Part shown: positions 19,498-27,216 of the stretch, piece after piece
Layout: the number at the start of each line of letters is the position of its first letter
How positions within the stretch are numbered: position 1 is the first letter of the stretch
NCBI RefSeq assembly: GCF_027980145.1
Contig: NZ_JAMZNK010000006.1
Coordinates: forward strand, 62,001-126,000
DNA from: Flavobacterium azizsancarii
GTDB lineage: Bacteria > Bacteroidota > Bacteroidia > Flavobacteriales > Flavobacteriaceae
Length of the DNA: 64,000 nucleotides
Reading direction: 5' to 3'
Notes under the pieces: generated by a model
What the model saw: the letters and a program-made list of their open reading frames with translations, nothing else
Told to the model about the DNA's origin: nothing
Database searches by the model: none
Position numbers and translations under genes: made by a program

Positions 19498-20475
19498 ATG
19501 GCGAAAGTAAAATATTATTACGACTCAGAAAATCTGGCTTATACAAAAATAAAGACCAGAAAAAGAATCAAATTTGGCTATGCATTATTGTTTTTGCTGG
19601 CTTCGGCATTGTTTGGTTTTTTAGTTTTTGTTCTCTTATTGAATACTCCTTATTTTGAAACACCAAAGGATCGTTTACAGGCTCGTGAAATCGAGAATCT
19701 GAAATTGCAATATTCAATTTTAAATAAAAAACTGGATGAAATCGACGATGTAACTGAGGCATTAGAAAATAGGGACAATAATATTTACAGGGTTTATTTT
19801 AATAAAACTGAAATTCCCGATTCTATCCGAAAAGCAGGCTTTAAAGATTCTAAACGTTATAGAGACCTAGAAGGCTACAACAACTCACAATTGGTTTTAA
19901 ATACGACAAAACGCATTGACAGATTATCAAAAGAATTAGCCATTCAATCGAAATCATTAGATGAAATTTTGAAACTGGCGAGTACAAAAGGCAATTTATT
20001 ATTGGCAATTCCGGCGATTCAGCCTGTTCGTAACGAAAACCTTAAGCGAATGGCTTCAGGATTTGGATATCGCACTGATCCTTTTACAAAAGTGAGGAAA
20101 ATGCATAACGGAATGGATTTTACAGCCAACACAGGCACTCCTGTTTATGCCACTGGCGATGGTGTTGTAGAAAGAGCAGATAATTCGGCTTCAGGATTTG
20201 GAAACCACGTCGTCATCAGGCATGGTTTTGGATACGAAAGTTTGTACGCCCATTTAAGCAAATACAATTGCAGGGCCGGACAACATGTCAAACGTGGTGA
20301 TGTTATTGGATATGTGGGAAGTACCGGCAGATCTGAAGGTCCGCATTGCCATTATGAAGTACATAAAGACGGAAAAGTCGTAAATCCGCTGAACTTTTAT
20401 TACGGCAATATATCGGCAGCAGAATATGTGGCAATTTCACAAATGGCAAATCAGGAAAACCAATCATTAGATTAA
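19498..20475 (+). CDS. Membrane-anchored M23 family peptidase (peptidoglycan endopeptidase)
   Basis: 325 residues. A membrane helix at about 24-46 (FGYALLFLLASALFGFLVFV) puts the rest in the periplasm. A helical stretch (about 55-170) likely forms a coiled coil. The C-terminal LytM/M23 zinc domain (about 180-305) is intact: His203 and Asp207 in MHNGMDF and His283/His285 in PHCHYEVH. All zinc ligands are present, so it is probably an active D,D-endopeptidase cutting peptidoglycan cross-links, or an activator of elongation or division. It is followed 48 nt later by a MerR regulator, an arrangement common in flavobacteria, although a promoter box separates them. Confidence 0.9.
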   Translation: MAKVKYYYDSENLAYTKIKTRKRIKFGYALLFLLASALFGFLVFVLLLNTPYFETPKDRLQAREIENLKLQYSILNKKLDEIDDVTEALENRDNNIYRVYFNKTEIPDSIRKAGFKDSKRYRDLEGYNNSQLVLNTTKRIDRLSKELAIQSKSLDEILKLASTKGNLLLAIPAIQPVRNENLKRMASGFGYRTDPFTKVRKMHNGMDFTANTGTPVYATGDGVVERADNSASGFGNHVVIRHGFGYESLYAHLSKYNCRAGQHVKRGDVIGYVGSTGRSEGPHCHYEVHKDGKVVNPLNFYYGNISAAEYVAISQMANQENQSLD

Positions 20476-20523
20476 TCCTCCAAAAAGTTGTATTTTTGGA
20501 ATAAAAACAGAAAATTACAAATC

Positions 20524-20856
20524 ATGCATATTGAGCTTTCAAAAGATAAAAGATATTATAGTATTGGCGAAGTTGCCAAAGCTTTTAATGTCAATGCATC
20601 ATTGATTCGATTTTGGGATAGTGAATTTGATATTTTAAAACCAAAAAAGAATGCCAAAGGCAACAGAATGTTTACTCCGGATGATATTACCAACCTGCAA
20701 TTAATTTATCATTTGGTAAAAGAAAGAGGTTTTACACTTGATGGCGCCAGAACACACCTGAAAGAAGGACAAAAGAAAACATTAGATAAGTTCGAAATAA
20801 TACGTAAATTAGAGACCATAAAAACACAATTAAACGATATTAAGAACGAATTATAG
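20524..20856 (+). CDS. MerR family transcriptional regulator
   Basis: 110 residues. Winged-helix MerR domain is clear at the N-terminus: YYSIGEVAKAFNVNASLIRF then WDSEFDILKPKKN and RMFTPDDITNLQLIYHLVKE. The C-terminus is a short dimerisation helix with no cysteines, so it does not sense metals or redox by the usual ligands. The start is the ATG at 20524; the longer frame from the TTG at 20488 would begin inside a TATTTTTG promoter box (20491-20498). The target genes are unknown. The neighbouring M23 peptidase and lemA/TPM genes are candidates only by position. Confidence 0.9.
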   Translation: MHIELSKDKRYYSIGEVAKAFNVNASLIRFWDSEFDILKPKKNAKGNRMFTPDDITNLQLIYHLVKERGFTLDGARTHLKEGQKKTLDKFEIIRKLETIKTQLNDIKNEL

Positions 20857-20901
20857 TATATTTATTAAATAAATCAAAAACAAACTTAAATTAAAACAGA
20901 T

Positions 20902-21483
20902 ATGAAAAAATGGTTAATCCCCGTAGGAATTATTATAGCGCTAATTGCTATTATTGCTTTTTGGTCAATTGGAATTAAAAATACTGGTTTGCAAAAAAAT
21001 CAAGCAGTTAATAAAGAATGGGGAAATGTAAGTACTACTTACCAAAGAAGAAATGACCTTATTGGAAATTTAGTTAACACAGTAAAAGGTGCTGCAGATT
21101 TCGAAAAATCAACATTGACAGCTGTAATTGAGGCTCGTGCAAAAGCTACTTCGGTAACAATCGATCCAAGCAATGTAACTCCAGAGCAATTGGCTCAATA
21201 CAACCAGGCTCAAAGTGGGGTATCCTCTTCTTTATCAAGATTGTTAGTTTCTGTTGAACAATACCCAACATTAAAAGCGAATGAAAACTTCCTTAAATTA
21301 CAGGATGAATTGGCTAGTACAGAAAATCAAATTTTAACGGCCAGAACACGTTTCAACGAAGCTGTACAAGATTATAATGGTTATATTCTTGCTATCCCGA
21401 ACAAATGGTTCTTAGATTACAAAGAAAAACCATATTTCGAAGCTGTTGCAGGTGCTGATAAACCAGTTGAAGTAAAATTCTAA
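20902..21483 (+). CDS. lemA: LemA family protein
   Basis: 193 residues with one N-terminal membrane helix (about 5-23, LIPVGIIIALIAIIAFWSIG) followed by an antiparallel helical bundle. Family marks are YQRRNDLIGNLVNTVKG, LSRLLVSVEQYPTLKANENF and TENQILTARTRFNEAVQDYN. LemA proteins have no firmly known function. It heads a tight group with two TPM-domain genes (62-nt and 3-nt gaps), the usual lemA-TPM partnership in Bacteroidota, which suggests one membrane-associated complex. Confidence 0.93.
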   Translation: MKKWLIPVGIIIALIAIIAFWSIGIKNTGLQKNQAVNKEWGNVSTTYQRRNDLIGNLVNTVKGAADFEKSTLTAVIEARAKATSVTIDPSNVTPEQLAQYNQAQSGVSSSLSRLLVSVEQYPTLKANENFLKLQDELASTENQILTARTRFNEAVQDYNGYILAIPNKWFLDYKEKPYFEAVAGADKPVEVKF

Positions 21484-21544
21484 AAAAGAATTTTACATTT
21501 TAGGTAAATCTAAAATCAACAAACTAAACTCTAAAATAACTCCA

Positions 21545-21982
21545 ATGTCAAAAGTAGAAGATTTTTTATCCAAAGAAGAAGAACAACATATTGTTGATGC
21601 TATTTGCGTGGCTGAAAAAAACACTTCTGGCGAGATTAGGGTACATATAGAACAAACAACTTCTAAAGTTCCTTTTGATAGGGCTTTAGAAGTTTTTCAC
21701 GAATTAAAAATGAATGAAACCCAACTAAAAAACGGGGTTTTATTTTACTTTGCTGTAGCAGATAAAACATTTGCAATTTGTGGAGACAAAGGTATTCATG
21801 ATGTTGTTGCATCAGATTTTTGGGACTGCACCAAAGAGACCATGATTGCCCAATTTAAGTTAGGAAACTACAAGCAAGGTATTGTTGATGGCATTCTGAA
21901 CGCCGGCGAACAATTAAAAAAATACTTTCCTTCGTTTGAAGGGGACACTAACGAATTATCAAACGAAATCTCAAAAGGATAA
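21545..21982 (+). CDS. TPM domain protein (soluble)
   Basis: 145 residues consisting almost wholly of a TPM (TLP18.3/Psb32/MOLO-1) domain: EEEQHIVDAICVAEKNTSGE, IRVHIEQTT, ELKMNETQLKNGVLFYFAV, FAICGDKGIHDVV and the helical end KYFPSFEGDTNEL. Some TPM domains have phosphatase activity, but that is not predictable here. No signal peptide or membrane helix is seen, so it is cytoplasmic or bound to its membrane partners. It lies between lemA and the larger TPM protein. Confidence 0.88.
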   Translation: MSKVEDFLSKEEEQHIVDAICVAEKNTSGEIRVHIEQTTSKVPFDRALEVFHELKMNETQLKNGVLFYFAVADKTFAICGDKGIHDVVASDFWDCTKETMIAQFKLGNYKQGIVDGILNAGEQLKKYFPSFEGDTNELSNEISKG

Positions 21983-21985
21983 ATA

Positions 21986-22810
21986 ATGAAAATTTCCACA
22001 AACAAAATATCTCATTCAAAAGGACTTTTTCAATTTACCTTTTTGTTAATCGCTTTTTTTACCACCAATTGTATTTTTGCACAATTTACAATTCCGGAAA
22101 AACCAAGTTTTCAGACTTCAGTTTATGATTATGCGAATGTTTTAAGCGCATCTGAAAAGGCACAATTAGAAGAAAAACTAATTCGTTATTCTGATTCTAC
22201 CACAACACAAATTGTAGTTATTACAATCGAAAGTTTAAAAGGAGAAGATGTTAGCCAACTAGCTACAAAATGGGGACAAACCTGGGGAATTGGAGGAACT
22301 AAGCAAGATGATAATGGTGTAATTATTTTATTGGCTAAGGCCGAAAAGAAAATAGCCATTAATCCGGGATATGGAGTTGAAGATCGTTTGACTGCAGGAA
22401 TTGGTGGAACAATAATCAGAAATATTATTATTCCGGAATTCAAAGCAGGCAGTTTTTATAATGGTCTTGACAAAGGAACAGATGCCATAATTGATGTTTT
22501 TAAAGGCAAATTCAAGGGAGAACGCAAACAGGCAAAAGGAAATGATTTTCCGATACTGCCATTCATTGTTATTGTTGTAATTGTATTAATTTTGCTGTCC
22601 CGAAATAAAGGCGGCGGTGGAAATTCAGGCAATAACAGCGGTGGAGGTCCAAGTTTACTCGATGTTATCCTTCTAAGCAGTCTTGGAAGAAGCAGCGGTG
22701 GCGGATTTGGAGGAGGTTTTGGTGGCGGATCATCCGGTGGCGGAGGTGGCTTTGGCGGAGGTTTTGGCGGAGGTGGTTTCTCCGGCGGAGGTTCCAGCGG
22801 AGGCTGGTAA
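21986..22810 (+). CDS. YgcG-type TPM domain protein with glycine-rich tail
   Basis: 274 residues: signal peptide (about 1-32, ending NCIFAQ), TPM domain (about 40-180: VYDYANVLSASEKAQLEEKL, TQIVVITIESLKGED, GVIILLAKAEKKIAINPGYG), membrane helix (about 187-205, PILPFIVIVVIVLILLS), then a tail of nearly pure Gly, Ser and Phe ending GGGSSGGW. Predicted to hang in the periplasm with the tail on the cytoplasmic side or the reverse. It starts 3 nt after the previous stop, so it is co-translated with the small TPM gene. Confidence 0.9.
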   Translation: MKISTNKISHSKGLFQFTFLLIAFFTTNCIFAQFTIPEKPSFQTSVYDYANVLSASEKAQLEEKLIRYSDSTTTQIVVITIESLKGEDVSQLATKWGQTWGIGGTKQDDNGVIILLAKAEKKIAINPGYGVEDRLTAGIGGTIIRNIIIPEFKAGSFYNGLDKGTDAIIDVFKGKFKGERKQAKGNDFPILPFIVIVVIVLILLSRNKGGGGNSGNNSGGGPSLLDVILLSSLGRSSGGGFGGGFGGGSSGGGGGFGGGFGGGGFSGGGSSGGW

Positions 22811-22913
22811 AGTCTTTAGTTTCAAGTTTTTTTAGTTTCAGGTTTTAAGTTGATACTAATAAAATTTAGTTTAAATTTATCATTCATAATTTACAATTTA
22901 TAATTCAAAATAG

Positions 22914-23327
22914 ATGTTATCACATAAAGCAAAATACGCCCTTAAGGCCTTACTTTATTTAGCAGAACAGGACGAAAATCACATTTCCAGAACGATAGAA
23001 ATTGCTGATGGCGCCAATATTCCTAAAAAGTTTTTAGAACAGATTTTATTAGATCTAAAACGAGGACGTTTTGTGAGTAGTAAGCAAGGAAAATTTGGCG
23101 GATATTATCTGATACGCTCCAAAAATGATATTACTTTGGCAGAAATTCATCGTTTATTCGACGGTGCAATTGCGCTTTTACCATGTGCTTCGTTAAACTT
23201 TTACGAACCATGCTCAGATTGCAAAACTGAGGAAGAATGTAGCCTAAGACACGGCTTAATGATCATTCGAGACGAAACTCTTAAAGCGATGCAAGGCATC
23301 ACAATCGCCTCACTTGTAAAGAAATAA
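22914..23327 (+). CDS. Rrf2 family transcriptional regulator
   Basis: 137 residues. N-terminal winged helix (MLSHKAKYALKALLYLAEQD, IPKKFLEQILLDLKRGRFV, GGYYLI) followed by a cysteine-bearing loop with four cysteines, LLPCASLNFYEPCSDC and EEECSLRH. This spacing resembles Rrf2 members that hold an Fe-S cluster or sense cysteine (IscR, CymR). In Rrf2 regulators these residues sense iron, redox state or sulfur supply. The position directly before a Met/Cys-ending mini-ORF and a TonB receptor suggests control of uptake of a sulfur compound. The ligand is inferred, not shown. Confidence 0.88.
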   Translation: MLSHKAKYALKALLYLAEQDENHISRTIEIADGANIPKKFLEQILLDLKRGRFVSSKQGKFGGYYLIRSKNDITLAEIHRLFDGAIALLPCASLNFYEPCSDCKTEEECSLRHGLMIIRDETLKAMQGITIASLVKK

Positions 23328-23340
23328 AAAAATATTTCCT

Positions 23341-23376
23341 AATTCCTAGTAAATCTATAGAATTTACATATATTTG
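23341..23376 (+). promoter_or_regulatory. Promoter with overlapping Rrf2-type operator candidate
   Basis: TATATTTG at 23369-23376 matches the TAnnTTTG -7 box, 39 nt before the mini-ORF ATG at 23416. Just upstream, AATTC (23341-23345) and GAATT (23360-23364) form an interrupted dyad where the -33 element and RNA polymerase would bind. It lies immediately after the regulator's stop codon. The operator is inferred. Confidence 0.45.
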
Positions 23377-23415
23377 CAAAAAAATCAACTAACCAATTTA
23401 CAAATTTTAACCAAT

Positions 23416-23529
23416 ATGAAAGTAAATTACAATCGATCGGGTGTGTCAAAAAATCTTTTGCAAAAAAACCAAAATAGTCAATTCAAGACTGTAAAAAACA
23501 ATTCTTCTATGATGTGTATGTGCTGGTAA
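23416..23529 (+). CDS. 37-residue mini-ORF ending in Met/Cys codons, candidate sulfur-sensing leader peptide
   Basis: An ATG-initiated frame of 37 codons with no similarity I recognise. It starts MKVNYNRSG, is rich in Asn, Lys and Gln, and ends SSMMCMCW followed by TAA. Five of its last six sense codons are ATG or TGT/TGC, the final one TGG. It sits 40 nt after a -7 box, 86 nt after the Rrf2 gene and 47 nt before the TonB receptor ATG. I see no terminator between them. A ribosome short of Met or Cys would stall exactly at the end of this frame, as in the cysteine-codon leader peptides of actinobacteria. Alternatives are a metal-binding peptide or a precursor of a modified peptide. No signal peptide or membrane segment. 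Confidence 0.6.
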   Translation: MKVNYNRSGVSKNLLQKNQNSQFKTVKNNSSMMCMCW

Positions 23530-23576
23530 AAAAAATTTAATTTAAATTCTACTAATCACATATAACTAATATAAAA

Positions 23577-26123
23577 ATGAAAAATTCTATAAAAAATATA
23601 CTTACACTATTATCTGTTTTTACTTTCTCTATTTCATTTGCACAAAACATTGAAGGCGTTGTTAAAACAAGTGAAAACGTTCCATTAGAAGCCGTCAACG
23701 TTGTTATAAAAGGAACAACTTCTAACACAACTACAGATCCTAGCGGAAAATTTAGCCTTGATACAAAAGGAAGACTTCCTATCACTATTTTAGTTCAATA
23801 TGTAGGCTATAAAACTACTGAGATTGAACTTGTTGATTTACCTACTACTCCATTACAAGTAACGCTTAAAGAAGAAAACGAACTTATAGAAGTTGTTGTA
23901 TCTTCCAGACGCCGAATAGAAAAAGTTCAGGATGTACCAATTGCAATATCAGTTATTACTGGAAAACAAGCGGAGCAAACAGGAGCTTTTAACGTTAACC
24001 GTATTAAAGAATTAGTTCCTTCTGTACAGTTATATTCATCAAATCCCAGAAATACAGGAATCAACATTCGTAGCCTTGGTTCTCCTTTTGGACTTACTAA
24101 TGATGGTATCGATCCCGGAGTTGGTTTTTATGTTGATGGTGTATATTATGCACGTCCCGCTGCTACGACTTTAGATTTTATCGATATCGAGCAAATCGAA
24201 GTATTACGCGGACCACAAGGATCTTTGTTTGGTAAAAACACCACCTCCGGAGCTTTTAACATTACAACGCGTAAACCAAGTTTTACTTCAGGAGCTGATT
24301 TTGAAGTGAGTTACGGAAATTATGCCTTTCTACAAGCTAAAGCATCTGTTACAGGAGCTTTAGGAAAAAAATTAGCAGGTCGTTTATCCTTTTCAGGAAC
24401 ACAACGTGACGGTCTTATTGACAATGTTGCTACAGGAAGACCTACAAATACTTTAAACAATCAGGGGATTAGAGGTCAGTTACTTTGGACTCCAACTGTA
24501 AATACCAATATTATATTTGCCGGAGATATCACAACGCAACGCCCTGACGGATATGCACAAGTTGTTGCCGGTGTTGCTCCTACTCAAAGAGCTGCTTATC
24601 GCCAGTTTGATGCTATTATTAAAGATTTAAATTATCAACTACCAAGCTTAAATGCTTTTGACCGTAAAATTGACCACGATACTCCATGGCGTTCAGGACA
24701 AGATATGGGAGGTTTATCTCTTAATATTGACACAAAAATTGGATCTGGAACTCTTACTTCAACTACAGCTTGGCGTTTTTGGAACTGGGATCCATCAAAT
24801 GACAGAGATTTTACGGGATTACAGGTATTGGCAAAATCACAAAACCCAACAAGACAAACACAATTTACACAAGAAGTACGTTACGCAGGTCAGTTAACCT
24901 CTAAAGTAAGCGGTGTTGTAGGGGTATTTTTTATAGATCAGACATCTCAAACAAATGGTACTGAAGAATCTGGGAACGCTCAATGGAGATTTGCACAAAG
25001 TTCAACAAGTCCCTTATGGAAAACTCCCGGTCTTTTTGAAGGATACGGAATCAAAACTGATGCAAATATCAGAGCATCGAGTGCGGCAGTATTTGGCCAA
25101 ATTGATTGGGCAATTACAGAACGTTTACACGTATTGCCAGGTTTAAGATATAATTTCGATAAAAAAGATGCTCGTTATGCTCGTACAACATACGGAGGTC
25201 TTCAAACTACAGATCCGGCATTACTTGCTTTGAAAAAATCTGTTTACTCTGATCAGGCTTTTAATTCAAGTACTGATAATACAGATTTCTCTGGAAATAT
25301 AACAGTATCTTTTAAAGCTTCTGACAAAATCAATGCTTACGCAACTTATGCAAAAAGTTACAAACCGGTTGGTGTAAATGTAGCTGGACTTCCAACTGAT
25401 TCAAAAGGTTTACCATTACTTGATCTTGCAGTAATTAAGCCTGAAAAAGTAAATCATTATGAAATTGGGGTAAAAACATCTCCTTTTAGAAATTCAGTTT
25501 TCAACCTGACATTCTTTAATACTGACATCAAAGATTTTCAAACAAACGTTCAGGCTGCTGAATTAGGTGTAAACCGCGGGTATCTTGCCAATGCAGATAA
25601 AGTACGTGTGAGAGGTGCTGAACTTGATGCAAGTTTTGTAATAAGCCAACACTTAACAATCAATGGTGCTGCAACTTATACTGATGGTAAATACATCAAA
25701 TTTACAAATGCACCACTTCCGTTAGAAGAAACTGGAGCTGCTGTAGCCTTCAAAGATGTTTCAGGAACTGAATTACCGGGTGCTTCAAAATGGGCAGGAT
25801 CTCTAGGCGGAGAATTATCCGATAATGCTAAATTCTTTGGAAACGCAGGAAAAATATTCCTTGGTTTAGATTCTTATGCTCGTTCTGAATTTTCGTCAAG
25901 CCCATCGGCTTCAAAATATTTAGTAGTTCCGGGTTATGCCATTTTTAATGCTCGTTTAGGTTTCCGCGCTTCTCAAGGTTTATCTGTTCATTTCTGGGGA
26001 CGTAACCTTTTGAATAAAGATTACTACGAACAATTATTACCTGCTGGTGGAAACACAGGTCAATATGCGGGTGTAATTGGTGATCAAAGAACTTACGGAG
26101 TAACATTGAAATATTCATTGTAA
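23577..26123 (+). CDS. TonB-dependent receptor, probably for a sulfur or metal source
   Basis: 848-residue outer-membrane receptor. Signal peptide 1-22 (ending SISFAQ), a carboxypeptidase-regulatory-like domain (about 24-105, IEGVVKTSENVPLEAVNVVI), a plug (about 118-230, with PIAISVITGKQAEQTG, VDGVYYARP and IEVLRGPQGSLFGKNTTSGA), and a 22-strand-type barrel ending in GVTLKYSL. Typical TonB box residues are not obvious. It imports a small molecule using energy from TonB-ExbBD. No SusD partner follows, so it is not a SusC-type glycan porter. The Rrf2 gene and mini-ORF directly upstream suggest sulfur-responsive expression. It is ended by the terminator at 26146. Confidence 0.92.
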   Translation: MKNSIKNILTLLSVFTFSISFAQNIEGVVKTSENVPLEAVNVVIKGTTSNTTTDPSGKFSLDTKGRLPITILVQYVGYKTTEIELVDLPTTPLQVTLKEENELIEVVVSSRRRIEKVQDVPIAISVITGKQAEQTGAFNVNRIKELVPSVQLYSSNPRNTGINIRSLGSPFGLTNDGIDPGVGFYVDGVYYARPAATTLDFIDIEQIEVLRGPQGSLFGKNTTSGAFNITTRKPSFTSGADFEVSYGNYAFLQAKASVTGALGKKLAGRLSFSGTQRDGLIDNVATGRPTNTLNNQGIRGQLLWTPTVNTNIIFAGDITTQRPDGYAQVVAGVAPTQRAAYRQFDAIIKDLNYQLPSLNAFDRKIDHDTPWRSGQDMGGLSLNIDTKIGSGTLTSTTAWRFWNWDPSNDRDFTGLQVLAKSQNPTRQTQFTQEVRYAGQLTSKVSGVVGVFFIDQTSQTNGTEESGNAQWRFAQSSTSPLWKTPGLFEGYGIKTDANIRASSAAVFGQIDWAITERLHVLPGLRYNFDKKDARYARTTYGGLQTTDPALLALKKSVYSDQAFNSSTDNTDFSGNITVSFKASDKINAYATYAKSYKPVGVNVAGLPTDSKGLPLLDLAVIKPEKVNHYEIGVKTSPFRNSVFNLTFFNTDIKDFQTNVQAAELGVNRGYLANADKVRVRGAELDASFVISQHLTINGAATYTDGKYIKFTNAPLPLEETGAAVAFKDVSGTELPGASKWAGSLGGELSDNAKFFGNAGKIFLGLDSYARSEFSSSPSASKYLVVPGYAIFNARLGFRASQGLSVHFWGRNLLNKDYYEQLLPAGGNTGQYAGVIGDQRTYGVTLKYSL

Positions 26124-26145
26124 CACAGTTAGTTTTAATCATATT

Positions 26146-26182
26146 AAACGAGATAGGTTTTTAAATCTATCTCGTTTTTTTT
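26146..26182 (+). terminator. Intrinsic terminator after the TonB-dependent receptor
   Basis: AAACGAGATAG pairs with CTATCTCGTTT, followed by a run of eight T. Strong rho-independent signal. Confidence 0.9.
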
Positions 26183-26290
26183 ATGCAATCAAATATGCTA
26201 AATCACAAAATAAAATTTAAAACAAGTTTTATTGTTTAGTAGTTATATCTCGATTTGTATATATTCGCAGCCTGAATTGATACAAATTGA

Positions 26291-27034
26291 ATGAAAGTTC
26301 TTAGATTGCTACTATTACTTGTTTTAATAAATCCTTTTTTATCAGCACAAAGTCTAAAAAAGACGGACCAGCAAACCTTAACCTGGATACGATATTACAA
26401 CATTTTACCCATAACCGAAAAATGGGCTATTCACCCTGAGTTTGACAACAGAAGTTTCGTTAATCCTCTTCACGAAAATTTATTTGTTATAAGAGCTCAG
26501 GGAAGATATCGAATTCATAAAAATATAGATTTAGGCAGCGGCCTGGCTTATTTTAATGTCAATACGCAAGATCCTCATGTTGATCCTGACTTTGCTGTAC
26601 CGGAATACAGAATCCAACAAGATGTCACTTTTATTAATGATATTGCTAAAATTACTTTCCACAATCGTTTTCAGCTTGAAGAACGGTTTATTCAAAAAGC
26701 AACTAAAACAGCATTACTCGATGACTTTTCTTTTGCTTACCGATTTAGATACAGATTACAATCGACATTTGATCTTTGGAAAAAAGATAAACAAAGTTTA
26801 AAAGCTACCATTTCTGACGAAATCATGTTTAATTTCGGAAAAGACAACAAAAGAAATACTTTCGACCAAAATCGAATTTATGCAGCATTACGATATCATT
26901 TCAACCCTAATATAGCTTTGGAATTAGGGTATTTAAAAAGCTTCCAAAGGCGTTCCAGTGGGGTCGATTTTTACGATCGTGATATTATCCGTTTTACGGT
27001 TTATCATAGAATTAATCGGAAACCAAGGATTTAG
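26291..27034 (+). CDS. DUF2490 family outer-membrane protein
   Basis: 247 residues. Signal peptide of about 19 residues (LLLLLVLINPFLSAQS) then alternating beta-strands typical of a small barrel. The DUF2490 pattern is clear: TWIRYYNILPITEKWAIHPE, VIRAQGRYRIHKNIDLGSGL, FHNRFQLEERFI, RFRYRL and the C-terminal ALELGYLKSFQRR with IIRFTVYHRIN. Function unknown; probably a structural outer-membrane protein. It is separated from the receptor by a strong terminator, so expressed on its own. The 182-nt gap after it has no element I recognise. Confidence 0.8.
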   Translation: MKVLRLLLLLVLINPFLSAQSLKKTDQQTLTWIRYYNILPITEKWAIHPEFDNRSFVNPLHENLFVIRAQGRYRIHKNIDLGSGLAYFNVNTQDPHVDPDFAVPEYRIQQDVTFINDIAKITFHNRFQLEERFIQKATKTALLDDFSFAYRFRYRLQSTFDLWKKDKQSLKATISDEIMFNFGKDNKRNTFDQNRIYAALRYHFNPNIALELGYLKSFQRRSSGVDFYDRDIIRFTVYHRINRKPRI

Positions 27035-27216
27035 AACAGAAAACTCTAAATAAAATCTCAGTATAAAAATTCCAAATTCCAATAAAAAAACTTCCGATAA
27101 AATCCTTATATCTTTTCTAAAGAGAATTCACGATTAAAAATTTTAAAAATTGATGTAAAATCTATTCCATCCGCAAAAATCCGTAGGCATAAAAAAAGAC
27201 GCACTGCTGTGCGCCT

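Noticed and set aside
23577..26123. SusC/SusD glycan uptake pair
   Set aside because: The receptor is followed by a terminator and a DUF2490 gene, with no SusD-like lipoprotein nearby.
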